Shown: positions 17,164 through 25,887 of the stretch, piece by piece
Numbering within the stretch: position 1 is the stretch's first letter
Layout: the number at the start of each line of letters is the position of its first letter
Origin: Lachnospiraceae bacterium
GTDB taxonomy: Bacteria > Bacillota > Clostridia > Lachnospirales > Lachnospiraceae
Length of the DNA: 48,145 nt
Assembly (NCBI GenBank): GCA_004557975.1
Contig: SFEV01000016.1
Location: 1-48,145 of the forward strand
Direction of reading: 5' to 3'
Made by a program: the position numbers and the translations under genes
Notes under the pieces: generated by a model
Told to the model about the DNA's origin: nothing
Seen by the model: the letters and a program-made list of their open reading frames with translations, nothing else
Databases searched by the model: none

Positions 17164-18498
17164 TCACTTTCTCTTTGCTGCCATGATTGCGCCCTTTGTT
17201 TCTTTGAAGAGCTGCATCAGAGGACGTTTTGCCGGACAGATATAGCTGCAGGAACCGCAGGCGATACAGTCCAGACCGTAATATTTCTTTTCATAGGATT
17301 CATAATCCTTCCGTTCGGCAGCATCAGCCATAAGCTGCGGAATCAGATGGATCGGACAGACGCGGGTGCAGCGGCCGCAGCGGATACATGATGTGGCCTG
17401 CGCCTGTGCCAGCTCAACCTCATCCTCCGCGAGAACGGTCAGAGCATTATTGTTTTTGCAGACCGGAACGTCGAGAGAGCTCATGGCAATTCCCATCATC
17501 GGTCCGCCGCTGAGCACTTTCTTTACGGTGCAGCCCGGCTTGATGCCGCCTGCCGCTTCAATGAGCTCAGCAGAATTGGTGCCGATCTTCACAACCATGG
17601 TGCGCGGATTTGCGACAGCATCACCGGAGACAGTAAAATAACGCTCCATCAGCGGAGTGGATTTATGTACGGCGTGGTAGATGGCATTCAGCGTGCTTAC
17701 ATTACATACGACACAGCCCACGTCAGCGGGAAGCTGTCCGAAACGGAGATCGCGTCCGCTGATTACGGAAATCAGATTTCGCTCACCGCCTTCCGGGTAT
17801 TTTGCCATAACGGGCTGCACGTGAATCTGTTTTTCGCCTGCGCAGACAGCCTCCATGGCGCGGATCGCGTCAGGCTTGTTGTCTTCGATGGCGATGACAC
17901 CCTGGGCGTTGGGGAAAAGCTGCAGTACAAGGCGCAGACCCTCAACGATCGCACGGTTCTCATTCTGCATCAGACGGTCATCGCAGGTGATATACGGCTC
18001 GCATTCTGCGCCGTTTGCAATGACATAGTCGATGCCCTCCGGATTCTTGGAGGAAAGCTTGACGTGCGTCGGGAAGCCGGCGCCGCCCATGCCGACGATG
18101 CCTGCCGCCTGGATGGCGTCAAGGATATCCTTACTGGAAACTGTTCCTTCATTGCGTGTTTTTCCGATGCCGGGTGCAAGGGTGTATTCACCGTCATTTT
18201 CAATGACGATACACATGGCTCTGGCGCCGCCTGCATTGTAGCGCTGCTCGATTGCTTTTACAGTACCGGAGCAGGAGCTGATGATATTGGCGGAGACGAA
18301 GCCGTCGGCTTCTGCGATAATCTGTCCGGCAAGTACCTTGTCGCCTTTGGCAACCACTGGCTTTGCCGGTTTTCCAATATGCTGATTGATTGGAAAGACG
18401 AGATCACCTTTGGGCAGATACGCCTCTACCGGCTGACCTTTGGACATATCCTTATGTCCATCGGGATGGACGCCGCCCCGAAATGTTTTTGGACTCAT
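17164..18498 (-). CDS. rnfC: Rnf complex subunit C (NADH-binding)
   Basis: Peripheral subunit reducing NAD+ with electrons from the Rnf chain. 444 residues: an N-terminal RnfC barrel (FRGGVHP; LVFPINQHIG), the flavin/NADH-binding domain (GIVGMGGAGFPTHVKL; NGAECEPY), a SLBB-like part, and two C-terminal [4Fe-4S] motifs, CIRCGRCTRVCP and CIACGSCSYICP. TAAGGAGG lies just upstream of the ATG. It is the first gene of the operon, with a divergent AraC regulator upstream. Confidence 0.96.
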   Translation of the reverse strand: MSPKTFRGGVHPDGHKDMSKGQPVEAYLPKGDLVFPINQHIGKPAKPVVAKGDKVLAGQIIAEADGFVSANIISSCSGTVKAIEQRYNAGGARAMCIVIENDGEYTLAPGIGKTRNEGTVSSKDILDAIQAAGIVGMGGAGFPTHVKLSSKNPEGIDYVIANGAECEPYITCDDRLMQNENRAIVEGLRLVLQLFPNAQGVIAIEDNKPDAIRAMEAVCAGEKQIHVQPVMAKYPEGGERNLISVISGRDLRFGQLPADVGCVVCNVSTLNAIYHAVHKSTPLMERYFTVSGDAVANPRTMVVKIGTNSAELIEAAGGIKPGCTVKKVLSGGPMMGIAMSSLDVPVCKNNNALTVLAEDEVELAQAQATSCIRCGRCTRVCPIHLIPQLMADAAERKDYESYEKKYYGLDCIACGSCSYICPAKRPLMQLFKETKGAIMAAKRK

Positions 18499-18543
18499 AG
18501 GAACCTCCTTAATCTTTTTTTTGTGCAGTTTCCTAATGTCAAA

Positions 18544-18552
18544 ATTGTAACA
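18544..18552 (-). promoter_or_regulatory. possible extended -10 of the rnf operon
   Basis: Minus-strand TGTTACAAT (extended -10 form TGn-TACAAT) about 46 bases ahead of rnfC. No convincing -35 is seen at the right distance, which would suit an activator-dependent promoter, but that is inference. Confidence 0.4.
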
Positions 18553-18664
18553 AACATCTTGTTAAAAATTAGGCAATGTGCACAATTTACTAGACTTAGA
18601 ATACCAGTTTTTCCGATATCTTTCAGCGTATAATTTTTGTTTTATAGTGTACAAAATTTGTTTT

Positions 18665-18693
18665 TTGCAAAAAATGACACGATTTGATATAAT
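18665..18693 (+). promoter_or_regulatory. promoter of the AraC regulator
   Basis: TTGCAA (18665-18670) and a perfect TATAAT (18688-18693) with a 17-base spacer. Transcription would begin near 18700, which argues for a translation start after the ATG at 18707. Confidence 0.75.
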
Positions 18694-18733
18694 AGGAAGA
18701 AAGAAAATGCGAAGAAAGGGAACGGTGGCGAAA

Positions 18734-19471
18734 ATGGCAGGTGAATACGCCGGAAATGACGGACGGGCAGCTGCAGGCGACAGCGCTGAAGCCAGAAAAA
18801 ATCTACTTCTGGAAGAAATGCTACTCTGCATTCGGGAGGGAAATGTGTATCAGGCGGGCCGGTATTTTGATGAGAGAAACGCTCTGGAGATCAGCGGCAT
18901 CCTGGAGGATGGTCTGACGGAATATAAATATGATCTGGTATCCGTGGAGGGGATCATACGGTATATGATGAGAGAGGAGCAGATGTCAGGAACGATGATG
19001 GATGTGATACATGCAGAATTTCTCCGTGCAGTGGAACGGGCCGTGAGTATTCATGAGTGCAGTATGGCAATGGAAAATGCAATACAGAGCTATGGCACCA
19101 TGAACCAGAAAAGAGACAGCAGAGAATATTCGTCCCTGGTACAGAAGATTCTCCTTGCCGTGGATGCGGATCTGAAGAGGCCTCTGACGCTGCAGTATTT
19201 TTCAGAGGTGCTGAGTGTAAACGGCTCCTATCTCTCCAACCTGTTCCGCAGGGAGGTTGGCATGACGATCACGGAATATGTGACGTCAAGGCGGATTGAG
19301 CATGCGAAGGGGCTGCTGTCCATGTCACGAAATCCGATCAAGACGGTGGCAAAACAGGCAGGGATACCGGATGTACAGTATTTCAGCAGGATTTTCAAAC
19401 GGTATACCGGGATGACGCCGAGCCAGTACAGGGAGAAAAAAACTTACTGTGCCTCAAAGCCGCTGCTCTGA
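18734..19471 (+). CDS. AraC-family transcriptional regulator
   Basis: 245-residue regulator with a C-terminal pair of helix-turn-helix motifs: LQYFSEVLSVNGSYLSNLFRRE... and IKTVAKQAGIPDVQYFSRIFKRYTGMTPSQYRE, the AraC signature. The N-terminal 140 residues are helical with no recognised sugar or metal site. I start at 18734 because the promoter puts transcription near 18700 and GAAAGGGAA lies about 12 bases upstream; the in-frame ATG at 18707 would be almost leaderless. It diverges from rnfC, so it may control the rnf operon (inference). Its last 28 bases overlap the convergent apbE 3' end. Confidence 0.88.
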   Translation: MAGEYAGNDGRAAAGDSAEARKNLLLEEMLLCIREGNVYQAGRYFDERNALEISGILEDGLTEYKYDLVSVEGIIRYMMREEQMSGTMMDVIHAEFLRAVERAVSIHECSMAMENAIQSYGTMNQKRDSREYSSLVQKILLAVDADLKRPLTLQYFSEVLSVNGSYLSNLFRREVGMTITEYVTSRRIEHAKGLLSMSRNPIKTVAKQAGIPDVQYFSRIFKRYTGMTPSQYREKKTYCASKPLL

Positions 19472-20436
19472 TACATGGAAAGATCCTCCGTGATAAAGAG
19501 CGCTTCCGTATTCTCCAGCGATTCGACGAGTGCCATGCCTTTTTCCGGCCCCAGAACGAAGCAGGCCGTGCTCAGTGCATCGCCTGCGGCGGAGGAGTCG
19601 GAGATGATGGTGACGCTTGTAAGTCCGTTGTCCGCCGGACATCCGTTTTCAGGATTCAGAATGTGATGGTACAGTGTCCCGTCGACTTCGAAATACCGCT
19701 CATATGTGCCTGAAGTGACGACGGATTCTCCGGCTGTGCGGACAGTGGCGACAGATTCAGAGGCTTCCCCGAATGGCTTGCGGATAGCAATATTCCAGGG
19801 CGTACTGTCGGGCTTTGTTCCGATTGTCAGAACATTTCCGCCCAGGCTGATCAGACCGCTTTTTATGCCCTGATCCTCCAGAAAATCTTTGATACGGTCA
19901 GCAATAAAACCCTTTGCAATTCCGCCCGGGTCTATGGAAGCTTCCGGATCGTTCAGAGTGACAGTGGTTCCGTGAATTTCCAGCTTCCTGCAGTCCACAT
20001 GGCTGAGCGCTTTTTTCAGTTCTTCCCGAGACGGAACTGTGTGGGGGCTCTCACCTGCAAAATCCCAGAGAGAGACGACAGGTGCTACAGTGATGTCGAA
20101 TGCGCCCTCTGACAGCTCATAATAATACTTCGCCATCTGCAGCAGGGCAGCCGTTTCCTCAGAAACCTCCACCGGTTTGCCGCAGCTGTGATTGATATTC
20201 CAGATATCGCTGTTTTCTCTCGTGCGGCTGAACATATTTTCGTAATCGCGCATTAGGGAAAAGCAGTCCCCAAGAAGGGGCTCATTCTCCGCTCCGTAAA
20301 GAGTCACAGATACGACGGTGTCAAAGAAAAAGCCGGTGTCAGTGACTTTCTGATTCCGGGACGGACCGCTGCAGCCTGTGAGAAGTATCATCAGGAGAAC
20401 CGCTGAAAAAGCAGAAAGGATGCGAAACTGTCTCAT
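19444..20436 (-). CDS. apbE: FAD:protein FMN transferase lipoprotein
   Basis: Transfers FMN from FAD to Ser or Thr of target proteins outside the membrane, such as RnfD and RnfG. The 330-residue form starts at 20436, after GGAGG and with a lipoprotein signal peptide (lipobox LTGC, Cys22). The longer frame from 20484 begins inside a palindromic repeat and lacks a ribosome site. ApbE motifs: GAFDITVAPVVSLW, DPGGIAKGFIADRI, LISLGGNVLTIG, and a C-terminal DALSTACFVLG with the Mg-binding Asp. Its position beside the rnf operon fits maturation of that complex. It converges on and overlaps the AraC gene. Confidence 0.95.
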   Translation of the reverse strand: MRQFRILSAFSAVLLMILLTGCSGPSRNQKVTDTGFFFDTVVSVTLYGAENEPLLGDCFSLMRDYENMFSRTRENSDIWNINHSCGKPVEVSEETAALLQMAKYYYELSEGAFDITVAPVVSLWDFAGESPHTVPSREELKKALSHVDCRKLEIHGTTVTLNDPEASIDPGGIAKGFIADRIKDFLEDQGIKSGLISLGGNVLTIGTKPDSTPWNIAIRKPFGEASESVATVRTAGESVVTSGTYERYFEVDGTLYHHILNPENGCPADNGLTSVTIISDSSAAGDALSTACFVLGPEKGMALVESLENTEALFITEDLSMYQSSGFEAQ

Positions 20437-20472
20437 ACAGATCTTTACCTCCGATCGAGTGAATTTATGATT

Positions 20473-20539
20473 TAACCGAATCAAGTAAGTCCCCCACTAC
20501 AAATGCGCAGAGCATGAAGTGGCGGGTAAGGACTTACTT
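20473..20539 (+). repeat. dispersed palindromic element, copy B
   Basis: Second copy of the element starting TAACCGAATC. The outer stem is CAAGTAAGTCC (20482-20492) with GGACTTACTTG (20530-20540), a perfect 11 pairs; inner CCACT/AGTGG and ATGC/GCAT also pair. It lies between the Gx transporter gene and apbE, upstream of the apbE ribosome site. Confidence 0.85.
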
Positions 20540-20600
20540 GTATCAGGTGGGGCACAAGCCCCATCTGATAAACTGCGAAGCCGTTATTCAGAAGCGTGTC

Positions 20601-21083
20601 TCACGCGGGAATCCGTCTGTCCACCTCCCGCGTCAGCCAGCCCACTGCAAATCCTGTGAGAATGCCTGAGAGCAGGAGGACAGGTACATAGTAAATCAGA
20701 TTCACGTTTTCAACAATAAGCATGGCCACAAAAAGCTGACCGATATTGTGGGAGATACCGCCTGCCATGCTGATGCCGAATATACTGAAATGCCCGCTTT
20801 TTTTCAGAAGCAGCATAACAAGAAGGCTTAAGACGGCGCCTGCCAGGCTGTACAGGAGACTGAACATATTCCCGAACAGAAAACCGATGACGAGAATACG
20901 GATCATGGAGACCAGCAGTGCCTCCGGCAGCGAGTAGCGCATCAGGATAAAGAGGACAGCAAGATTGGCCAGTCCCAGCTTTACGCCCGGAATACCGGTA
21001 AAGACCGGAAGCAGTGTTTCAACATAGCCGAAAATAATTGCAAGTGCAGAAAAAAGTCCGAGGACAGCAGTTTTTCGATTCAT
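20601..21083 (-). CDS. Gx transporter family membrane protein
   Basis: 160-residue, strongly hydrophobic protein with about five membrane segments, resembling the family annotated as Gx transporter or heptaprenyl diphosphate synthase component I (IPGVKLGLANLAVLFIL; GISMAGGISHNIGQL). Proteins of this type are often found beside apbE and rnf genes and look like ECF-type S components, so a flavin-precursor or related uptake role is possible but unproven. It lies 43 bases after the SGNH gene on the same strand, and 164 bases before the apbE start with a palindromic element between. Confidence 0.8.
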   Translation of the reverse strand: MNRKTAVLGLFSALAIIFGYVETLLPVFTGIPGVKLGLANLAVLFILMRYSLPEALLVSMIRILVIGFLFGNMFSLLYSLAGAVLSLLVMLLLKKSGHFSIFGISMAGGISHNIGQLFVAMLIVENVNLIYYVPVLLLSGILTGFAVGWLTREVDRRIPA

Positions 21084-21126
21084 ATTTCAGTACCCGTTAT
21101 CTGTATGTATTTTCAATATCTTTTTA

Positions 21127-21825
21127 TTAGAAAGTATCCGCACCGCAGTCGGACAAATCCGGAACCTGGGAACGGCTGATGGTGCCCATCATATCACAGA
21201 TTTGCCCGAAAAGCAATTCGGCGAGGGCTCTGTGTCCCGCTTCAGAGAGATGGATTCCGTCAGGTGAGACTGATGCTGTGCTGTACTTCCGGCACAGATC
21301 GTCGAACATTTCCTGCGTGGCAATATACGTAACACGGTTTGCCGGAATGTGTGAGACGGCGGACTTTATGATTGTGCGCATCCTGGTAAGGTAAGGAATC
21401 CAGTTCTGAAGGCAGGCAGGTGTATCGAAGAGGAAAGGTTCACACAGGAAGACGTGTTTCATATTTTCCTGCTTCAAAAGATCTGACAGAAGCTTTTCAA
21501 GTGAGTCGGCCGAATCAGACAGAAGCACTCTGGCCTGGCTGCGCGAAAGCCCTGTATTCATAATGATGCCGACCTCATTGATTCCGCCGCAGATAACGGC
21601 AAAATCGATGGGGCAGCAGCGGTACATCGCGTCCCATTTCCGGAAGATGCGGGGAAAGGTAAAACCGTCGGTCCCTCCGTTTATGAAAGAGCTGTCATCA
21701 AAGGTTCCGGGATACGAATCGCGCAGAAGACCGGCAGTGTATTTTACATAACCGTTACCAAGATTATCCGGTGTAAAGCAGTGGCCGCAGTCTGTATTGC
21801 TGGCGCCGAGAAACAGTATTTTCAT
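21127..21825 (-). CDS. SGNH/GDSL-type hydrolase
   Basis: 232-residue esterase- or deacetylase-like protein without signal peptide, so probably cytoplasmic. The four SGNH blocks are present: LFLGASNTD (nucleophile Ser9), INGGTDG (Gly), CGGINEVG (Asn) and SPDGIHLSEAGH (catalytic Asp-x-x-His). The substrate cannot be told from sequence; relatives act on acylated sugars or lipids. It may lead a small operon with the Gx transporter. Confidence 0.87.
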   Translation of the reverse strand: MKILFLGASNTDCGHCFTPDNLGNGYVKYTAGLLRDSYPGTFDDSSFINGGTDGFTFPRIFRKWDAMYRCCPIDFAVICGGINEVGIIMNTGLSRSQARVLLSDSADSLEKLLSDLLKQENMKHVFLCEPFLFDTPACLQNWIPYLTRMRTIIKSAVSHIPANRVTYIATQEMFDDLCRKYSTASVSPDGIHLSEAGHRALAELLFGQICDMMGTISRSQVPDLSDCGADTF

Positions 21826-21948
21826 CAGGGAATCCTTTCTGTGAGAGGGTGATTATCATGTTGTCTGATGGTATTTTAATGCCTGCGGCCGCATTTTACA
21901 AGCATGTACAATTCTTTTCAGAAAGTGCTTTTATTTTCAAAAATTCTG

Positions 21949-21957
21949 TGATACAAT
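21949..21957 (+). promoter_or_regulatory. extended -10 promoter of scfA
   Basis: TGATACAAT fits the extended -10 form, 69 bases before the scfA start. The -35 region (TTTTAT at 21929-21934) is poor, as often with extended -10 promoters. Confidence 0.6.
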
Positions 21958-22025
21958 AACAGGCAGAGTCGGGCCGGGCGTGTACCTGTCCGCTGGAAAA
22001 TAGAAAGAGAAAAGGAGACCTAACA

Positions 22026-22169
22026 ATGAAGCATATCAAGACATTGAATACGAAACCATTACAGAATACTCTGAAAAAGGGCGGATGCGGCGAGTGCCAG
22101 ACATCCTGCCAGTCCGCTTGCAAGACATCCTGCACAGTGGGCAACCAGACATGCGAGAATCATAAATAA
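22026..22169 (+). CDS. scfA: SCIFF ranthipeptide precursor
   Basis: 47-residue ribosomally made peptide, the six-cysteines-in-forty-five-residues precursor found across Clostridia. The leader MKHIKTLNTKPLQNTLKKGG precedes a core with Cys21, 24, 28, 32, 36 and 43 and several Thr and Ser residues between them. In characterised members the maturase forms thioether links from Cys to neighbouring residues such as Thr; the biological role is still unclear, with signalling proposed. AAAGGAG (22012-22018) sits seven bases from the ATG. The radical SAM maturase follows after a 133-base gap with two hairpins. Confidence 0.95.
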   Translation: MKHIKTLNTKPLQNTLKKGGCGECQTSCQSACKTSCTVGNQTCENHK

Positions 22170-22179
22170 GATTTTTATC

Positions 22180-22214
22180 CAGATAAGCAGCGGACATGCT
22201 TCGCTGCTTATCTG
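22180..22214 (+). terminator. hairpin 1 between scfA and scfB
   Basis: CAGATAAGCAGCG (22180-22192) and CGCTGCTTATCTG (22202-22214) form a perfect 13-pair stem with a nine-base loop, ten bases after the scfA stop. The T tract is weak (TTATAT), so it may work as an attenuator or mRNA 3' stabiliser rather than a full stop. Confidence 0.75.
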
Positions 22215-22244
22215 TTATATCAAAACGAAATACGGAATACTGCG

Positions 22245-22273
22245 CGCCTGATATGACGTATCAGGTGTTTTGT
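22245..22273 (+). terminator. hairpin 2 before scfB
   Basis: CCTGATA (22247-22253) pairs with TATCAGG (22259-22265) around a five-base loop, followed by TGTTTTGTTG. It lies 37 bases before the scfB start. Weak terminator or leader structure. Confidence 0.55.
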
Positions 22274-22302
22274 TGTGGTATGACACAGAGAGGAGTACAG
22301 AT

Positions 22303-23658
22303 GTGATCCATCAGTATAAAAATAATGGATACAACATTGTTCTGGATGTAAACAGCGGATCTGTTCACGTGGTGGATGAGCTGGTATACGATGTGATTTC
22401 ACTGCTTGACCAGGGAAAGACGGAGCAGGAGACTGTGACGGAGCTTAGAGGCACTTATCCGGAGGCGGAGCTTAAGGAAGCTCTGGAGGAATGCCGTCAG
22501 CTTAAGGAAGCCGGAGTACTGTTTACGGAGGATATTTACGAGAAGGCAATTATCGATCACAAAGCGCGGAAGACTGTGGTGAAGGCGCTCTGCCTGCACA
22601 TTGCCCACGACTGCAATCTCGCCTGCCGCTACTGTTTTGCTGAGGAAGGAGAGTATCACGGCAGACGTGCGCTCATGAGCTTTGAGGTCGGAAAGAAAGC
22701 ACTTGATTTTCTGATTCAGAATTCCGGTTCCAGACGGAATCTTGAGGTGGATTTCTTTGGCGGGGAACCGCTGATGAACTGGCAGGTTGTAAAGGACCTG
22801 GTGGTCTACGGAAGAGAGCAGGAGAAGCTGCACGACAAGAATTTCCGCTTTACACTGACGACGAACGGTGTGCTTCTGAATGAAGAGATTATGGAATTCT
22901 GCAACAGGGAGATGGGGAATGTCGTTCTCAGCATCGACGGCAGAAAGGAAGTACATGATTTCATGCGTCCGTTCCGAAAGGGACAGGGAAGCTACGATCT
23001 GGTTCTTCCGAAGTTTAAGCGGTTTGCAGACAGCAGGCACCAGAAAAATTATTATGTCAGAGGAACTTTCACACATTACAATCTCGATTTTGCCGAGGAT
23101 GTGCTGCATCTGGCAGATGAGGGCTTTGAGCAGATTTCTGTAGAGCCGGTGGTGGCTCCTGCCACGGAGGATTATGCACTGCGCCAGGAGGATCTGCCAA
23201 AGATTTTTGCGGAGTATGACCGTCTGGCGGCAGAGATGGTTAAACGTGAGAAAGAGGGAAGAGGATTTACATTTTTCCATTACATGATCGATCTGACGGG
23301 CGGACCATGTGTGTATAAGCGTCTGTCCGGCTGTGGTTCCGGCACGGAATACCTTGCCGTTACGCCTTGGGGCGATCTGTATCCCTGCCATCAGTTCGTC
23401 GGAATCGACAAATATCTGATGGGAAATGTGGATGAAGGAATCACAAAGCCCGAGATCGTTGATGAATTCAAGTGCTGCAACGTATACACAAAGGAGAAGT
23501 GCCGGAACTGTTTTGCCAGATTTTACTGCAGCGGCGGATGTGCGGCCAACTCCTACAATTTCCACGGCACGATCCAGGATGCCTACGACATCGGATGCGA
23601 GCTCCAGCGGAAGCGTGTGGAGTGTGCGATTATGGTAAAGGCAGCTCTTGCCGAATAA
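22303..23658 (+). CDS. scfB: SCIFF maturase, radical SAM/SPASM protein
   Basis: Installs the thioether crosslinks in the SCIFF peptide. The start is the GTG at 22303, after GAGGAG; the protein then begins VIHQYKNNGYNIVLD (initiator Met), giving 451 residues, usual for this family. An N-terminal peptide-recognition (RRE-like) region of about 90 residues precedes the radical SAM CxxxCxxC motif in HDCNLACRYCF, the FFGGEP block and TLTTNGVLL. The C-terminal SPASM region carries the auxiliary-cluster cysteines: GCGSGTEYL, WGDLYPCHQF, CCNVYTKEKCRNCFARFYC and GGCAANSYN. secDF follows 63 bases later, the usual clostridial neighbourhood. Confidence 0.96.
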   Translation: MIHQYKNNGYNIVLDVNSGSVHVVDELVYDVISLLDQGKTEQETVTELRGTYPEAELKEALEECRQLKEAGVLFTEDIYEKAIIDHKARKTVVKALCLHIAHDCNLACRYCFAEEGEYHGRRALMSFEVGKKALDFLIQNSGSRRNLEVDFFGGEPLMNWQVVKDLVVYGREQEKLHDKNFRFTLTTNGVLLNEEIMEFCNREMGNVVLSIDGRKEVHDFMRPFRKGQGSYDLVLPKFKRFADSRHQKNYYVRGTFTHYNLDFAEDVLHLADEGFEQISVEPVVAPATEDYALRQEDLPKIFAEYDRLAAEMVKREKEGRGFTFFHYMIDLTGGPCVYKRLSGCGSGTEYLAVTPWGDLYPCHQFVGIDKYLMGNVDEGITKPEIVDEFKCCNVYTKEKCRNCFARFYCSGGCAANSYNFHGTIQDAYDIGCELQRKRVECAIMVKAALAE

Positions 23659-23721
23659 CGTATACCGGCCGAACCTGCAGGTGAGGAGGCATTACATATT
23701 TAAATTTAAGGAGAAAGAATC

Positions 23722-25866
23722 ATGAACAAGAAAAAAGCAAGAATTACGCTTGTCGCTATGGTTGCGCTGCTTGTACTTCTGGTGTACACAACGGCAATAG
23801 GTATCGGCAAGACAGGTACAGGTGCAGCGAAGAATATTATTCTCGGACTGGACCTGTCAGGTGGTGTCAGCATCACCTATGAGGCAAAGGGAGACGAGGC
23901 TCCCTCTGATGAAGACATGAGAGATACGATCTACAAGCTGCAGCAGCGTGTTCAGGGCTACAGCACAGAGGCACAGGTTTACCAGGAGGGTGCTGACCGT
24001 ATCAACATCGAGATTCCGGGTGTCAGCGATGCAAATGCCATTCTGACAGAGCTGGGCAAGCCGGGCTCCCTGGAGTTCCGTCTTCAGGACGGAACCGTCG
24101 TTCTGACCGGTACACAGGTGGACACTGCTTCTGCCAAGACAAACCAGGATGAGATGGGCAACCGTCAGTACGTGGTACAGCTTGAGCTGAACAAGGACGG
24201 TACAGAGGCATTTGCCACGGCCACATCTGAAAATGTCGGCAAGGTGATTGAGATTGTGTACGATGATCAGGTAATCAGCTCCCCGGTAGTCGAGGAGGCA
24301 ATCACAGGCGGAACAGCTTATATTTCCGGTATGTCCTCTGTTGAAGAGGCACAGAATCTGGCTTCTTCCATCCGTATCGGTTCCCTCTCCCTTGAACTGG
24401 AAGAGATCCGTTCCAACGTGGTCGGTGCTCAGCTGGGTGAGAATGCCATCCGCACCAGCCTGATTGCAGGTGCCATCGGTATTGCTCTGGTCATCATTTT
24501 CATGATTTTTGTGTATGCTCTGCCGGGTATTGTTGCAGGATTCTCTCTGCTGATTTATGTGAGCCTGACACTTCTGTGTCTGAATGCCTTTGACCTGACA
24601 CTGACACTTCCGGGTATCGCAGGTATTATTCTGACGATCGGTATGGCAGTGGATGCCAACGTTATCATTTACGCACGAATCCGTGAGGAGATTGCCGAGG
24701 GCAAGAGTGTGAAGCTGGCCATCAGGACAGGCTTCCAGAAAGCACTTTCTGCGATCCTGGACGGAAACATTACGACACTGATTGCAGCTTTTGTGCTGAA
24801 CATCATGGGTACAGGAAGCGTAAAGGGCTTTGCACAGACACTTGCACTTGGTATTGTCCTTTCCATGATCACGGCGCTTGTTATTTCCAGACTGATTGTG
24901 AATGCACTTTACGCTGTGGGATTCCAGGATCCGAAATATTATGGAAAAGCAAAGGATATTAAGGTTATTGATTTTATCGGCAAGAGACACGTATTCTTTA
25001 TTGTTTCCATCGTACTGATTCTCGTGGGACCGCTGTTCATGGGCATCAATTCCGCTGCAGGCAAGGGTGCTCTGAACCTGAGTATGGATTTCAAGGGCGG
25101 TACATCCACAAGCGTTATCTTCAACGAGGATATGACGATTGAGCAGCTTGATTCCGATGTTAAGCCGATCTTCATGGATATCACAGGGGATGCTGAGATC
25201 CAGACACAGAAGGTGGCAGGCTCCAATGAAGTCTTCATCAAGACAAGAGTACTCACTGTAGAAGAGCGTGAAGAAGTATCTGCAGCGATTCAGGAAGCGT
25301 ACGGCATTGACAAGAAAGCGATCAACTTCGAGACAATTTCTTCCACAGTCAGCAATGAGATGCGTCAGGATGCGGTAGTGGCAGTGATTATTGCTGCACT
25401 GTGCATGCTGGTGTATATCTGGTTCCGGTTCAAGGATATCCGTTTTGCAGGAAGTGCTGTTCTGGCGCTGCTCCATGATGTACTCGTCGTATTTGCATGC
25501 TACGCCGTTGTCCGTATTTCTGTCGGCAACACATTTATCGCCTGCATGCTGACGATTGTAGGTTACTCCATCAACGCGACCATCGTTATCTTCGACCGTA
25601 TCAGAGAGAACCTGTCTCTGATGAAAAAAGCTTCCCTGGCGGAGGTTGTCAATACAAGTATCACACAGACACTGACGAGAAGTATCTATACATCCTTCAC
25701 AACGTTCCTGACAGTTGCTGTTCTGTACGTGCTCGGCGTTGCCACGATCAAGGAATTTGCACTGCCGATTATCGTCGGTGTAATTGCAGGAGGATATTCT
25801 TCCGTATGCGTCACAGGTGCTCTGTGGTACGTGCTGAAGACTCACTCAAAGAAACAGGAAGCATAA
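23722..25866 (+). CDS. secDF: fused protein-export membrane protein SecDF
   Basis: Single 714-residue chain joining SecD and SecF, the proton-driven helper that pulls secreted proteins out of the SecYEG channel. An N-terminal membrane segment and GLDLSGGVSITYEAKG begin SecD; its membrane part holds GMAVDANVIIYARIREE with the conserved Asp. SecF starts near residue 415 (FIVSIVLILVGPLFM; LSMDFKGGTSTSV) and carries GYSINATIVIFDRIRENL. Twelve membrane segments are expected. The fused form is common in Firmicutes. It follows scfB by 63 bases and may be co-transcribed. Confidence 0.96.
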   Translation: MNKKKARITLVAMVALLVLLVYTTAIGIGKTGTGAAKNIILGLDLSGGVSITYEAKGDEAPSDEDMRDTIYKLQQRVQGYSTEAQVYQEGADRINIEIPGVSDANAILTELGKPGSLEFRLQDGTVVLTGTQVDTASAKTNQDEMGNRQYVVQLELNKDGTEAFATATSENVGKVIEIVYDDQVISSPVVEEAITGGTAYISGMSSVEEAQNLASSIRIGSLSLELEEIRSNVVGAQLGENAIRTSLIAGAIGIALVIIFMIFVYALPGIVAGFSLLIYVSLTLLCLNAFDLTLTLPGIAGIILTIGMAVDANVIIYARIREEIAEGKSVKLAIRTGFQKALSAILDGNITTLIAAFVLNIMGTGSVKGFAQTLALGIVLSMITALVISRLIVNALYAVGFQDPKYYGKAKDIKVIDFIGKRHVFFIVSIVLILVGPLFMGINSAAGKGALNLSMDFKGGTSTSVIFNEDMTIEQLDSDVKPIFMDITGDAEIQTQKVAGSNEVFIKTRVLTVEEREEVSAAIQEAYGIDKKAINFETISSTVSNEMRQDAVVAVIIAALCMLVYIWFRFKDIRFAGSAVLALLHDVLVVFACYAVVRISVGNTFIACMLTIVGYSINATIVIFDRIRENLSLMKKASLAEVVNTSITQTLTRSIYTSFTTFLTVAVLYVLGVATIKEFALPIIVGVIAGGYSSVCVTGALWYVLKTHSKKQEA

Positions 25867-25887
25867 TACTGCTTTGGAATATCCGGA

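Noticed and set aside
20437..20484. Longer N-terminus for ApbE beginning at 20484
   Set aside because: The extra codons come from repeat copy B and would hide the lipoprotein signal peptide; a good ribosome site precedes 20436.
22399..23565. 388-codon open frame antisense to scfB
   Set aside because: The sense strand has all radical SAM and SPASM motifs; the antisense product has none.
23857..25845. 662-codon open frame antisense to secDF
   Set aside because: It lies wholly opposite a clear secDF, is rich in Cys, His and Asn as expected of reverse translation, and has no ribosome site or family signature.
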